This document shows, piece by piece, positions 1-8,531 of a stretch of DNA of 64,000 nt. The notes beneath the pieces were generated by a model. That model ran no database searches. It was not told the origin of the DNA and saw nothing but the letters and a program-made list of their open reading frames with translations. The DNA comes from Rhodospirillum centenum SW (lineage in GTDB: Bacteria > Pseudomonadota > Alphaproteobacteria > Azospirillales > Azospirillaceae), in the NCBI RefSeq assembly GCF_000016185.1, contig NC_011420.2:4291544-4355543 (forward strand), in the 5' to 3' direction. Both the position numbers and the translations under genes were made by a program. Every line of letters starts with the position of its first letter. The first letter of the stretch is position 1.

Positions 1-619
1 CATCGGGCAGGCGCTGAACCGCACGCTGATGGATCTGGGCCGGCCGACCGTGTCGCCGGCCCAGGTGCGGCGCTTCGTCGGCGATGGCGTGCGCCGGCTG
101 GTGGAGCGCGGGCTGGAGGCGACCGGCGGCCTGCCCGACGCGGGGGCGCAGGACGCCGCCCTCGACCGCTTCATGGCCATCTATGGCGCCATCCCCGCCG
201 ATCCGGCCTGCATCTTCCCCGGGGTGCTGGACACCCTGCGGGCGCTGGCCGCGGCGGGGCACGGCCTTGCCGTCTGCACCAACAAGCCCGAGGCGATCAC
301 CCGCGACCTGCTGCGCGACCTCGGCCTGCTGGATCTGCTGGCCGCCGTCGTCGGCGGCGACACGCTGCCCCAGCGCAAGCCGGCGCCGGAGCCGCTGCTG
401 GCGGCTATCGCACGCATGGGGGCATCGCCGGCCGGGGCCCTGATGGTGGGCGACAGCGAGAACGATGTCGCCACGGCGCGCGCCGCCGGGGTGCCCGTCG
501 TCGCCGTCACCTACGGCTATTCCCGCGTGCCGGTCCCCGAGCTGGGGGCCGACCATGTGATCGACCGATTCGATGCGTTGCCCGGCGCGATCGCCTCCCT
601 GGCGTCGCGGCGGGCCTGA
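1..619 (+). CDS. gph: Phosphoglycolate phosphatase (HAD family), 5' end outside window
   Basis: Dephosphorylates 2-phosphoglycolate in the cytoplasm, salvaging the product of Rubisco oxygenation or of DNA 3'-end repair. The reading frame is open from base 2, before the first ATG at 29, and the upstream residues (IGQALNRTLM) fit the cap region of the family. The gene therefore starts before the window, and the nucleophile DxDGT motif is not visible. What is visible: the cap helix with VGDGVRRLVERGL, HAD motif II (VCTNKP), a motif III lysine (QRKPAPEP) and motif IV (GDSENDV). The cbbY phosphatase follows 31 bases downstream on the same strand. The HAD call is firm; substrate is inferred from family resemblance. 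Confidence 0.88.
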   Translation, partial: IGQALNRTLMDLGRPTVSPAQVRRFVGDGVRRLVERGLEATGGLPDAGAQDAALDRFMAIYGAIPADPACIFPGVLDTLRALAAAGHGLAVCTNKPEAITRDLLRDLGLLDLLAAVVGGDTLPQRKPAPEPLLAAIARMGASPAGALMVGDSENDVATARAAGVPVVAVTYGYSRVPVPELGADHVIDRFDALPGAIASLASRRA

Positions 620-650
620 TCCGGCCCCCACCCCCGCAGAAAGGGACCCC

Positions 651-1403
651 ATGCGCCCGAAGGCCATCCTCTTCGACGTGGACGGCACCCTGGCCGAGAC
701 GGAGGAACTGCACCGTCAGGCCTTCAACCGGACCTTCCAGGAGTTCGGCCTGGACTGGGACTGGGACCCCGCCCTCTACCGCGATCTCCTGGCGGTGGCC
801 GGCGGCAAGGAGCGTCTGCTCCACTACATCGCGGCCTATGACCCGCCCGACGCGGCGCGGGCCGAGGCCTCGCTGGCGGATCTGCACGCGGCGAAGACCC
901 GGACCTATGCCGACTTGATCACGGCGGGGGAGGCGCGGCTGCGGCCCGGCGTGGCCCGGCTGATGCTGGAGGCGCACGCGGCCGGCATTCCGGTCGCCAT
1001 CGCCACCACCACCAGCCCGGAGAATGTGGAGGCGCTGCTGGCGACGGCGGGGCGGGACGTGGCGCATACCGTTGCCGTCATCGCCGCCGGCGACATGGTG
1101 CCGAACAAGAAGCCCGCGCCGGACGTCTACCATTACGCCCTGGAGCGGCTCGGCTGTGCCGCGGCGGACTGCGTCGCCATCGAGGACTCGGCGGCCGGCG
1201 CCGAGGCCGCCCTGGCGGCCGGCCTGCCCACGGTCATCACCCGTTCCGCCTTCACCGAGCCCGGCCCGGCGGAGCGGGTGCTCTGCGTGCTGAGCGACCT
1301 GGGCGAGCCGGACGCCCCCTTCGTCCGTCTGGCCGGCGGCGAGGAGCGGGAGGGGGAGGGCATGGTCACCCTCGACCTGTTGCGGCGCTGGCTGGCGGAC
1401 TGA
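651..1403 (+). CDS. cbbY: CbbY-type HAD sugar-phosphate phosphatase
   Basis: HAD hydrolase of 250 residues resembling CbbY, which in phototrophic proteobacteria removes xulose-type misfire products such as xylulose-1,5-bisphosphate that inhibit Rubisco. Nucleophile motif DVDGTLAETEELH is at residues 9-21, a CbbY-like GGKERLLHYI segment near 60, the motif II region (ATTTSPENV) near 120, and motif IV (IEDSAAGAEAAL) near 180. The start at 651 is preceded by AGAAAGGGA and puts the DxDGT motif where the family has it; a longer frame opening at 573 would overlap the previous gene. Co-orientation with a phosphoglycolate phosphatase fits a Calvin-cycle or photorespiration role. The exact substrate is inferred. 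Confidence 0.85.
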   Translation: MRPKAILFDVDGTLAETEELHRQAFNRTFQEFGLDWDWDPALYRDLLAVAGGKERLLHYIAAYDPPDAARAEASLADLHAAKTRTYADLITAGEARLRPGVARLMLEAHAAGIPVAIATTTSPENVEALLATAGRDVAHTVAVIAAGDMVPNKKPAPDVYHYALERLGCAAADCVAIEDSAAGAEAALAAGLPTVITRSAFTEPGPAERVLCVLSDLGEPDAPFVRLAGGEEREGEGMVTLDLLRRWLAD

Positions 1404-1436
1404 TCCGCCTCCCGGCTCCCGTTCGGAGCGCCGGCC

Positions 1437-2609
1437 CTATTCGTAGCGGATATGCACCCGTGCCGCGGCCTCGGTCGCGGTGCGGCGTGCCTCCTCGGCG
1501 GTGGTGCCGGTGGCGAGCGCCACGCCCATGCGGCGGTAGGGGCGCGTCGTCGGCTTGCCGAACAGGCGCACATCCACTGCCTGGTCCGCGCGGCCCACGG
1601 CCAGCGCCTCGGCCAGACCCTCGAAGGCGAAACGGTCGGAATCGCGGTCGGCCAGGATGACGGCCGAGGCGGTCGGCCCGCGCAGGTCGATGGCCGGGAT
1701 CGGCAGGCCCAGGATGGCGCGGGCGTGCAGGTCGAATTCCGACAGGGTCTGCGACAGCAGCGTCACCATGCCGGTGTCGTGCGGCCGCGGGCTCAGTTCG
1801 GAGAAGATCACCTCGTCCTTCGTGACGAAGAACTCCACGCCGAAGATACCGTAGCCGCCCAGATCGTCCACCACCTTGCGCGCCATCTCCTGCGCGGCGG
1901 CCAGCAGGGCGGGGGCCATGCCCACGGGCTGCCAGGATTCCTGGTAGTCGCCGCGCTCCTGCCGGTGGCCGATCGGCTCGCAGAACAGCACGCCCTGCCG
2001 CGTCCGCACGGTCAGCAGGGTGATCTCGTACTCGAAGCGGATGAACTCCTCGACGATCACCTTGCGGCGGTCGCCACGCATGTTGGCGACGGCGTACTCC
2101 CAGGCGGCGGCCAGCTTGTCCGGTGCGTCCACCGTGCTCTGGCCCTTGCCGGAGGAGGACATCACCGGCTTGATGACGCAGGGAAACCCGGTGTGGGCCG
2201 CGGCCGCCTCGACGTCCTCCAGGCTCTCGGCATAGCGGTAGCGGGAGGTGCGCAGCCCCAGCTCCACCGCTGCGACCTCGCGGATGCGGTCGCGGTTCAT
2301 GGTCATGTAGGTGGCGCGGGCGGAGGGCACGACGGTGAAGCCCCGGGCCTCCACCTCCTGCAGCACCTCAGTACGGATCGCCTCCACCTCCGGCACGATG
2401 AAGTCCGGCCGGTGGCGCTCGATGGCGTCGCGCAGCCGGTCGGCATCCAGCATGGGGAAGACCTCCGCCGCGTCGGCCACCTGCATGGCGGGAGCGCCGG
2501 CATAGCTGTCGCAGGCCACGACATGGCAGCCCAGCCGCTTGGCCGAGATGGCGAACTCCCGACCCAGCTCGCCGGAGCCGAGCAGCAGAATCCGGGCGGT
2601 GAAGGCCAT
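1437..2609 (-). CDS. purT: Formate-dependent phosphoribosylglycinamide formyltransferase (GAR transformylase 2)
   Basis: Catalyses the third step of purine synthesis from formate, ATP and GAR, without folate. The 390-residue product has the ATP-grasp architecture: N-terminal dinucleotide-like motif LLLGSGELGREF, a central ATP-grasp segment (VIKPVMSSSGKGQS near 150) and the metal-binding FSELSPRPHDTG near 285. The start at 2609 is chosen because GAGGGGACAG precedes it and because the family begins a few residues before LLLGSG; a further 26 codons upstream are open but have no family counterpart. It converges on cbbY and is followed 100 bases downstream by rfbD on the same strand. Confidence 0.95.
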   Translation of the reverse strand: MAFTARILLLGSGELGREFAISAKRLGCHVVACDSYAGAPAMQVADAAEVFPMLDADRLRDAIERHRPDFIVPEVEAIRTEVLQEVEARGFTVVPSARATYMTMNRDRIREVAAVELGLRTSRYRYAESLEDVEAAAAHTGFPCVIKPVMSSSGKGQSTVDAPDKLAAAWEYAVANMRGDRRKVIVEEFIRFEYEITLLTVRTRQGVLFCEPIGHRQERGDYQESWQPVGMAPALLAAAQEMARKVVDDLGGYGIFGVEFFVTKDEVIFSELSPRPHDTGMVTLLSQTLSEFDLHARAILGLPIPAIDLRGPTASAVILADRDSDRFAFEGLAEALAVGRADQAVDVRLFGKPTTRPYRRMGVALATGTTAEEARRTATEAAARVHIRYE

Positions 2610-2712
2610 GCGCTGTCCCCTCGTCTCAAGGTCCGGCCCGACGGCGGCCGGTCGCGGATGTGTGCATCGGCCGCCGTCCGGGCGCAAGGGCCGCGCGCGC
2701 AGCCAGGCCGCG

Positions 2713-3624
2713 TCAGTGCGCCGTCAGCCGGTCCAGGCAGCGCCGCACCCCGGCCCGCCAGTCCGGCGCCGCGATCCCGTAGACCGTTCCGATCCTGGTA
2801 CAGTCCAGCACAGAGAAGGCCGGGCGGCGGGTCGGCGTGGGATAGTCCGCGGTCGTGATCGGCAGCAGCCGGGGCACCGGCAGGCCTCTCCGTTCCGCTT
2901 CCGCAAAGATCGCGGCGGCGAAGCCGTGCCAGGTCGTCGCCGGGGTGCCGGCGACGTGGAAGGTGCCCCACAGGGGGGAGGCGTCGTCCGGCCGGTCCGC
3001 CGCCAGCCGGTCCGCGATGCCCAGACAGGCGGCGGCGATGTCGTCCGCGGCGGTGGGGCAGCCCCGCTGGTCGTCCACCACCCGCACCTCCGGCCGCTCC
3101 CGGCCCAGGCGCAGCATGGTGCGCAGGAAGTTGTTCCCGTCGGGGGAGAAGACCCAGGCCGTGCGCAGGATCACATGCCGCGGCCCGGCCTCCCGCACCG
3201 CCGCCTCTCCGGCCGCCTTGCTGGCGCCGTAGACGCCCAGCGGCGCCACCGGATCGTCCTCCCGGTAGGGCCGGGTGCCGCTGCCGTCGAAGACATAGTC
3301 GGTGGAGAGGTGCAGCAGCGGCCGTTCCGCCTCCGCACAGACACGGGCCAGCAGGCCAGGCCCCGTCGCATTGGCGGCGATGGCGGCGTCACGCTCCGTC
3401 TCCGCCTGATCCACGCGGGTGTAGGCGGCGGCGTTCACCACCAGATCCGCCGCCGCGACCGCCTGGCGGAGACTGTCCCTGTCCGCCGTCGCAAGGTCCA
3501 GCACGGACCGTTCCGGAGCCGAAACGGACCAGCCGCGCTCAGGGGCCAGCCGGCGCAGGGCGGTGCCCACCTGTCCCGTGCCGCCGAGCAGGAGCAGGCG
3601 GCGGCGCTCCATCGTCTCAGGCAT
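2713..3624 (-). CDS. rfbD: dTDP-4-dehydrorhamnose reductase
   Basis: Last step of dTDP-L-rhamnose synthesis: NAD(P)H reduction of dTDP-4-keto-L-rhamnose for cell-surface polysaccharide. The 303-residue short-chain dehydrogenase fold shows the Rossmann motif LLGGTGQVGTAL near residue 10, STDYVFDG near 105 and catalytic YGASKAAGE near 130. The chosen ATG (MPETMERR) overlaps the stop codon of rfbC (ATGCCTGA), implying translational coupling; an internal ATG at 3612 is the alternative. rfbA and rfbB are not next to it here, so the first two pathway steps must be encoded elsewhere. Confidence 0.93.
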   Translation of the reverse strand: MPETMERRRLLLLGGTGQVGTALRRLAPERGWSVSAPERSVLDLATADRDSLRQAVAAADLVVNAAAYTRVDQAETERDAAIAANATGPGLLARVCAEAERPLLHLSTDYVFDGSGTRPYREDDPVAPLGVYGASKAAGEAAVREAGPRHVILRTAWVFSPDGNNFLRTMLRLGRERPEVRVVDDQRGCPTAADDIAAACLGIADRLAADRPDDASPLWGTFHVAGTPATTWHGFAAAIFAEAERRGLPVPRLLPITTADYPTPTRRPAFSVLDCTRIGTVYGIAAPDWRAGVRRCLDRLTAH

Positions 3625-4192
3625 CCGTTCCGCCTTCGTAATGGAACAGCGGGCCGAGATCGGCGAGGCGGGGGAGCACGCGGTCCTTGTCGGAGACGAC
3701 GGCCCGGTCGGGTCCCGCCGGCCAGTCGATGCCCAGCGCCGGATCGGCCCAGTGGATGCCGCCGTCATGCTCCCGGGAATAGGGGGCGGAGACCTTGTAG
3801 TGGACCTCCGTATCCGGTTCGAGCGTGCAGAAACCGTGGGCGAAGCCGGCCGGGACATAGAGCTGGTTGCCCGCCTCCGCCGACAGGGTGACGGCGACAT
3901 GCCGGCCGAAGGTGGGGGAGCCGTGGCGGATGTCCACCGCCACGTCCACGATGCTGCCGCGCAGGACCTGGACCAGCTTCGCCTGGGCGAAGGGCGGGCG
4001 CTGGAAATGCAGGCCGCGCACGGTGTAGACCGGGCGCGACAGGGACCTGTTGTCCTGCATGAAGCGCGCGTCCACCCCGGCGGCGCGGTAGCGCTCCTCC
4101 TGGTAGAGTTCCACGAAGTAGCCGCGGTCGTCGAAGAACCGTCGGGGCGTGATCAGCAGCACGCCGGCGATCGGAGTCGTCTCCACCTGCAT
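3617..4192 (-). CDS. rfbC: dTDP-4-dehydrorhamnose 3,5-epimerase
   Basis: Epimerises dTDP-4-keto-6-deoxyglucose at C3 and C5. The 191-residue cupin matches the family: FFDDRGYFVELY at 20-31, substrate and catalytic region VRGLHFQRPP near 60, and YVPAGFAHGF near 115. The start is the ATG at 4192 with GGGGGA upstream; the longer open frame before it is not family-like. It forms a two-gene unit with rfbD through overlapping stop and start codons. The 200-base gap to the divergent glycosyltransferase must hold promoters for both directions, which supports a joint role in surface glycan assembly. Confidence 0.93.
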   Translation of the reverse strand: MQVETTPIAGVLLITPRRFFDDRGYFVELYQEERYRAAGVDARFMQDNRSLSRPVYTVRGLHFQRPPFAQAKLVQVLRGSIVDVAVDIRHGSPTFGRHVAVTLSAEAGNQLYVPAGFAHGFCTLEPDTEVHYKVSAPYSREHDGGIHWADPALGIDWPAGPDRAVVSDKDRVLPRLADLGPLFHYEGGTDA

Positions 4193-4392
4193 CCCGGTCC
4201 CCCGGTCCTTGCCCTTGTTCGCGCCGGCCCCCGGCGCCACGGTCCGCTGGTAGCACAGCGTCGCGGGCGCAGCAAAGCCCTGCCGCTGCCCGGGATTGCC
4301 TTCCGGCCGCGCGGCCCTGTACTGATCGTCGCCGATACCGGCCGCCGCCGACCTGACGCGGCGGCGCAAGACCGACGGCCCGGAGACCGAGC

Positions 4393-6522
4393 GTGACCCC
4401 AGCGGGCAGACCCTTCCTCGCCACCCTGAAACGGTCCCTGGCCTCCGTTCCGGGCCTGCAGGGCTGGGTCCACCGGCTGCGCCGGCTGCGCGCCGGCCGC
4501 CAGCGCTCCACGGCCGACCATGCCTTCGCCCGCAGCCGCGAGGAGTTCCGCCGCGAGGCGCGGGCGCGCATGGAGGACTTTCTGGCGGGGCAGGGGCGCT
4601 TCACCGTGCCCCCGGCGCCGGCGCCGGCCCCGGAGGTCAGCGTCGTGCTGATCCTGTTCAACAATGCGGAGCTGAGCTTCGAGTGTCTGCGACATCTGTT
4701 CGCCGCCGATCTGCCGGCCTGGGAACTGATCGTCGTCGACAACGCCTCCGCCGACGACACCGGGCGGCTGCTGGAGCGTTGCGCGGGGGCCCGGATCATC
4801 CGCAACGGCGACAATCTCGGCTTCCTTCAGGCCGTCAACCAGGCGGCGGAGGTGGCGCGGGGCCGCTTCCTGCTGCTCCTGAACAGCGATGCCTTCCTCG
4901 CCCCCGATGCCGTGCGGCTGGCCCTGGAGACGGCCGCCGATCCGGCGGTCGGCGCCGTGGGCGGGCGCATCGTGCTGCCCGACGGCAGCCTGCAGGAGGC
5001 CGGCTCCATCGTCTGGAACGACGGCACCTGCAAGGGCTACGGCCGCGGCGGCCATCCGCTTGCCGGTCCGTACATGTTCCGGCGGACGGTGGACTACTGC
5101 TCCGGCGCCTTCCTGCTGTTCCGCCGGGAGGTGTTCGAGCGGCTGGGCCGGTTCGACACCGCCTACAGCCCGGCCTACTATGAGGAGACGGATTTCTGCC
5201 TGCGCCTCTGGGCGGCCGGGCTGGCGGTGGTCTACGACCCGCGGGTGCGGGTCAACCATCTGGAATTCGGCAGTTCCGAGAAGCGCGACCATGCGCTGGA
5301 GCTGCAACGCCGCAACCGCGGCCTGTTCGCGGCGAAGCACCACGACGCCCTGGCCCGGCGCCAACCGCCGGGGGCGGATCTTGCCGGCCGCATCTGGCCG
5401 CCGCCCGCCCGCCGCGTGCTGATCGTGGACGACCGGCCGCCGGCCCCGGAGCTGGGCGCCGGCTTCCCCCGCGCCCTCGCCATCCTCAAGCAGATCCAGG
5501 GTTCCGGCGCGGCCGTCACCCTGGTTACCACCGCGCCCGAGACCTACGGCTGGGATGCGATCCGCCGCCATGTCCCCTGGGAGGTGGAGGTGGTGCAGGG
5601 CGACGACTGTCCCTCCCTTGACCGTTTCCTGGCCGAGCGCTTCCTGGCCGGGCGGGGCGGATGTTTCGACCTGGTCCTGGTCAGCCGCCCGCACAACATG
5701 CGCGCCTTCCTGGCGGCCGGCGGCCGGCGGCGGATCGGGTCCGCGCGGCTTGTCTACGACGCCGAGGCGATCTTCACCGACCGGCTGGCGGGAGAGGCGG
5801 CGCTGGCCGGCCGACCCCTGCCGGCAGCGCGGGAGGCGGCGCTGCGGGCGCGCGAGATGGCGCTGGCACGGCAGGCCGATACCGTGATCGCCGTCAGTCC
5901 GCTGGATGCCGACGCGATGCGGCGGGCCGGTGTTCCCGATGTGCGGGTGATCGGCCATGCGCTCGAGGCGGCGCCCACGCCCGCCGGGCCGGAGGCGCGC
6001 GCGGGCCTGCTGTTCGTCGGCAACATGGATGCCGACCTGTCGCCCAACGTGGACGGGATCCTCTGGTTCCTGGACGAGGTGCTGCCGCTGCTGCCCGAGG
6101 CGCTGCGGGAGCGCGCCGCTGTCACCCTGGTCGGGTCGGCGGGCAGCGCCCGGCTGGCCGCCCGGGTGGCAGGCCGGGCCACCGTCGCGGGGCGGCAGCC
6201 GGCGCTGGAGCCGTTCTACGACGGGCACCGGGTCTTCATCGCCCCGACGCGCTTCGCCGCGGGAATCCCGCACAAGGTCCACGAGGCGGCGGCGCACGGC
6301 CTGCCGGTCGTCGGCACGCCGCTGCTGGCCCGGCAACTGGGCTGGCAGCCGGGGCGGGACCTGTTGACGGGCGCGACTCCGGCCGACTTCGCCCTGGCCT
6401 GCACCCGGCTGCTGACCGACGACGGGCTCTGGTGGTCCGTGCGGACGGCGGCGCTGGCGGCGGTGACGCGGGACTGCGGCCCCGACCGTTTCCGCGCCGC
6501 CGTCGCGGCCCTGCTGGACTGA
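4393..6522 (+). CDS. Two-domain glycosyltransferase (GT2 N-terminal, GT4-like C-terminal)
   Basis: A 709-residue cytoplasmic enzyme probably transferring two sugars, or extending and branching, during surface polysaccharide synthesis. Residues about 78-310 form a GT-A domain: VSVVLILFNN, VVDNASADDT, a DxD-like LLLLNSDAFLAPD near 160, and YYEETDFCLRLW near 262. Residues about 335-700 look like a GT-B domain: RVLIVDDRPP, LLFVGNMDADLSPNVDG near 540 and the HKVHEAAAHGLPVVG nucleotide-sugar region near 630. The start is a GTG, with no ATG upstream that keeps the frame. It diverges from rfbC-rfbD, so dTDP-rhamnose is one plausible donor, but that is inference. Confidence 0.85.
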   Translation: MTPAGRPFLATLKRSLASVPGLQGWVHRLRRLRAGRQRSTADHAFARSREEFRREARARMEDFLAGQGRFTVPPAPAPAPEVSVVLILFNNAELSFECLRHLFAADLPAWELIVVDNASADDTGRLLERCAGARIIRNGDNLGFLQAVNQAAEVARGRFLLLLNSDAFLAPDAVRLALETAADPAVGAVGGRIVLPDGSLQEAGSIVWNDGTCKGYGRGGHPLAGPYMFRRTVDYCSGAFLLFRREVFERLGRFDTAYSPAYYEETDFCLRLWAAGLAVVYDPRVRVNHLEFGSSEKRDHALELQRRNRGLFAAKHHDALARRQPPGADLAGRIWPPPARRVLIVDDRPPAPELGAGFPRALAILKQIQGSGAAVTLVTTAPETYGWDAIRRHVPWEVEVVQGDDCPSLDRFLAERFLAGRGGCFDLVLVSRPHNMRAFLAAGGRRRIGSARLVYDAEAIFTDRLAGEAALAGRPLPAAREAALRAREMALARQADTVIAVSPLDADAMRRAGVPDVRVIGHALEAAPTPAGPEARAGLLFVGNMDADLSPNVDGILWFLDEVLPLLPEALRERAAVTLVGSAGSARLAARVAGRATVAGRQPALEPFYDGHRVFIAPTRFAAGIPHKVHEAAAHGLPVVGTPLLARQLGWQPGRDLLTGATPADFALACTRLLTDDGLWWSVRTAALAAVTRDCGPDRFRAAVAALLD

Positions 6523-6541
6523 GGGTGGTGGATGCCCTCAC

Positions 6542-6566
6542 GCGCGCCGTCGTGCGGACGGCGCGC
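6542..6566. terminator. Perfect 10-bp stem hairpin between convergent genes
   Basis: GCGCGCCGTC, a 5-base loop, then GACGGCGCGC. It lies in the 73 bases between the converging glycosyltransferase and solute-binding protein genes. No T-tract follows on either strand, so it could act as a two-way pause or mRNA-stabilising hairpin rather than a classical intrinsic terminator. Confidence 0.45.
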
Positions 6567-6595
6567 GGGGGGCTGCGGCAGCCGTGAGGTGGCCG

Positions 6596-7357
6596 CTACT
6601 TCTTCACCCAGTCCTTCAGCCCGTACTTCTTCAGAATCTCCACCAGCCGGCCGCTCTGGCGCAGGGCGGCGATGCCGTCCTCCAGCCGCTTCGCATGCTC
6701 CGCCCCCTTGGGATCGGCCGGGGAGAAGGCGACATAGACCGGGGCGCCTTCGCTGGCGACGTTCAGCTCGAACAGGTTGGACAGCTTCATCTGCTCGATC
6801 GTGTATTCCAGCACGGCGTCGCTCTCGATGATGACATCCACCTTCCCCTGGGCCAGCAGCATCACAAGGTCGTGCGTGGCGGCATCGCCGGACACGGCGA
6901 CCACGGCGGGCGTGTCCTTGTTCGCCGCGATGTAGGCGTCCAGCGCGTCGTCGTAGGTGTAGTCGGCGATCATCCCCAGCCGCTTGCCCTTGAGCGAGTC
7001 GGGTCCGGTGTAGCGGAAGCCGCTGCCCTTGGGCGAGGCGAAGGCATAGGAGGAATAGCCCTCCGCCGAGCTGGTGAAGATCAGGTCCGGCGCGTCCTTC
7101 TTCGCCGCGCCCACGACGGCCGTCACCGTTCCGGCCCGCACCGCCTGGATGGCGTCCTCATAGGCCATGAGCTGGTAATCGACGGTGATGCCGGCCGGTT
7201 CGAACACGGCCTTCGCCAGATCGATCAGATAGCCGGCCGGCTCCTGCCCCGGCTCGCAGTTGTAGGGGCACCAGAGGTCTGCCCGCAGGGTGATGGTTTC
7301 CGCCCGCGCCGGCAACGCCAGGAACAGGCCGAGGAAAAGGACCGCAAGGTGGCGCAT
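6596..7357 (-). CDS. Periplasmic solute-binding protein, family 3 (copy 1)
   Basis: A 253-residue amino-acid-type substrate-binding protein. A Sec signal peptide (LFLGLFLALPARA, cleavage after about residue 19) leads into the bacterial family 3 binding fold. The mature protein opens with ETITLRADLWCPYNC; the two nearby cysteines probably form a disulfide. The ATG at 7357 is chosen because it starts the signal peptide and follows AGGACAG; an ATG 18 bases upstream is possible. No permease or ATPase gene is adjacent, so it may act with a distant transporter or as a sensor-type binding protein. It is a tandem paralogue of the next gene. The ligand cannot be deduced. Confidence 0.85.
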   Translation of the reverse strand: MRHLAVLFLGLFLALPARAETITLRADLWCPYNCEPGQEPAGYLIDLAKAVFEPAGITVDYQLMAYEDAIQAVRAGTVTAVVGAAKKDAPDLIFTSSAEGYSSYAFASPKGSGFRYTGPDSLKGKRLGMIADYTYDDALDAYIAANKDTPAVVAVSGDAATHDLVMLLAQGKVDVIIESDAVLEYTIEQMKLSNLFELNVASEGAPVYVAFSPADPKGAEHAKRLEDGIAALRQSGRLVEILKKYGLKDWVKK

Positions 7358-7495
7358 GGTTGTTCTGTCCTGCAACCGTGGTGGTGCGCCCTATCCTAAC
7401 GGATCTGTGTTGACGATAAATTGCGACGGATCGGTTCCCTTACCGGTTCGCAGCCGTCCTGCCCGGCCCTCCGGACCGGCGGGCGGGACCGGCCG

Positions 7496-8326
7496 TCACC
7501 GCCCGGGCGGGGGCGCCACGGCCGCGGCATGCCCGACCGTCCAGTCCGTCAGGCCGTAGCGGCTCAGGATTTCCGCCAGCCGGCCGCTCCGGCGCATCTC
7601 GCGCAGGCCGGCATCCAGCACGGCCGCATGGTCCGCCGCCTTCGGATCGGCGGGGGAGAAGGCGATGTGGATCACCTCCGGCGCGCTGATCGCCTGACTT
7701 TCCGCCAGCCCCGTCAGCCCTTCGGCGGCCAGCGTGTAGTCCAGTACGTTGCGGTCCTCCAGCACCAGATCGACCCGGTTCGCCAGCAGCTTGCGCAGGT
7801 TCTGCACGGTCACGTCCTCGCCGGACGCGAGGCTGACGGCCTCGCCCGCCTCGGCATGGGCGGCGATGTAGGCGTCGATCTCCGGTTCGTAGCTGTAGTC
7901 GCGCACGGCGGCCAGTCGGTGGCCGTCCAGGCTCTCTGCGCCCCTGTAGGTGAAACCATATCCCCGCCGGGCGGCCAGCGCGTCGGAGGAGAAGCCGACG
8001 GCCTCTTCCCCGAAGACCAGATCCTCGCCCTCCTGCCGGGTGGCACCGATCACCCCGGAGATCTTGCCCTGCCGCACCGACTCCAGGGCGCGCGCCCAGG
8101 GCATCAGGGCATAGTCCACCTCGATGCCGCGGGCGGCGAACACCTCGCGGGCGATCTCCACCACATAGCCAGGGCGGGCACTGCCCGGGGCGCAGTTGTA
8201 GGGGCACCAGGCGTCGGCGCGCAGGGTGATGGTCTCCGCCCGCGCCGGCAGGGCGCCGGGCACGCCGGCGAGCATAAGCACGGCCAGTCCGCAAAGCCGC
8301 ACCCTTGTGAACAGCCACGTCCGCAT
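7496..8326 (-). CDS. Periplasmic solute-binding protein, family 3 (copy 2)
   Basis: A 276-residue paralogue of the downstream gene, with signal peptide (VLMLAGVPGALPARA) and the same mature N-terminus ETITLRADAWCPYNC, followed by matching blocks such as the Y(S/T)YEP/DD-DAYIAA segment and AFSPADPKAADHA. The start at 8326 follows GGGAGA. About 140 bases separate the two copies. The C-terminus ends in a proline-rich tail (VAPPPGR) absent from copy 1. Like copy 1, it has no transporter partners beside it. A duplication followed by ligand divergence is the simplest reading. Confidence 0.85.
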   Translation of the reverse strand: MRTWLFTRVRLCGLAVLMLAGVPGALPARAETITLRADAWCPYNCAPGSARPGYVVEIAREVFAARGIEVDYALMPWARALESVRQGKISGVIGATRQEGEDLVFGEEAVGFSSDALAARRGYGFTYRGAESLDGHRLAAVRDYSYEPEIDAYIAAHAEAGEAVSLASGEDVTVQNLRKLLANRVDLVLEDRNVLDYTLAAEGLTGLAESQAISAPEVIHIAFSPADPKAADHAAVLDAGLREMRRSGRLAEILSRYGLTDWTVGHAAAVAPPPGR

Positions 8327-8531
8327 CCGAGGTCTCCCAGGAGCCTGTCCGTCCGGGCAGGATACCCATGCCCGGCCTCGGGAAAAGTGAAGCTATCGGG
8401 ACAGCGGCACGGGGCGGTTGCGGCGGCCCGCTGCGGTCCGGGACATCCGGCTGCCCGCAGATGCCGGGCGTTGCCGTGCCGGGCCGGTTCGGCGATGGTG
8501 GCGTCATGTCCGACCGTTTCCGCCCCGTCCC

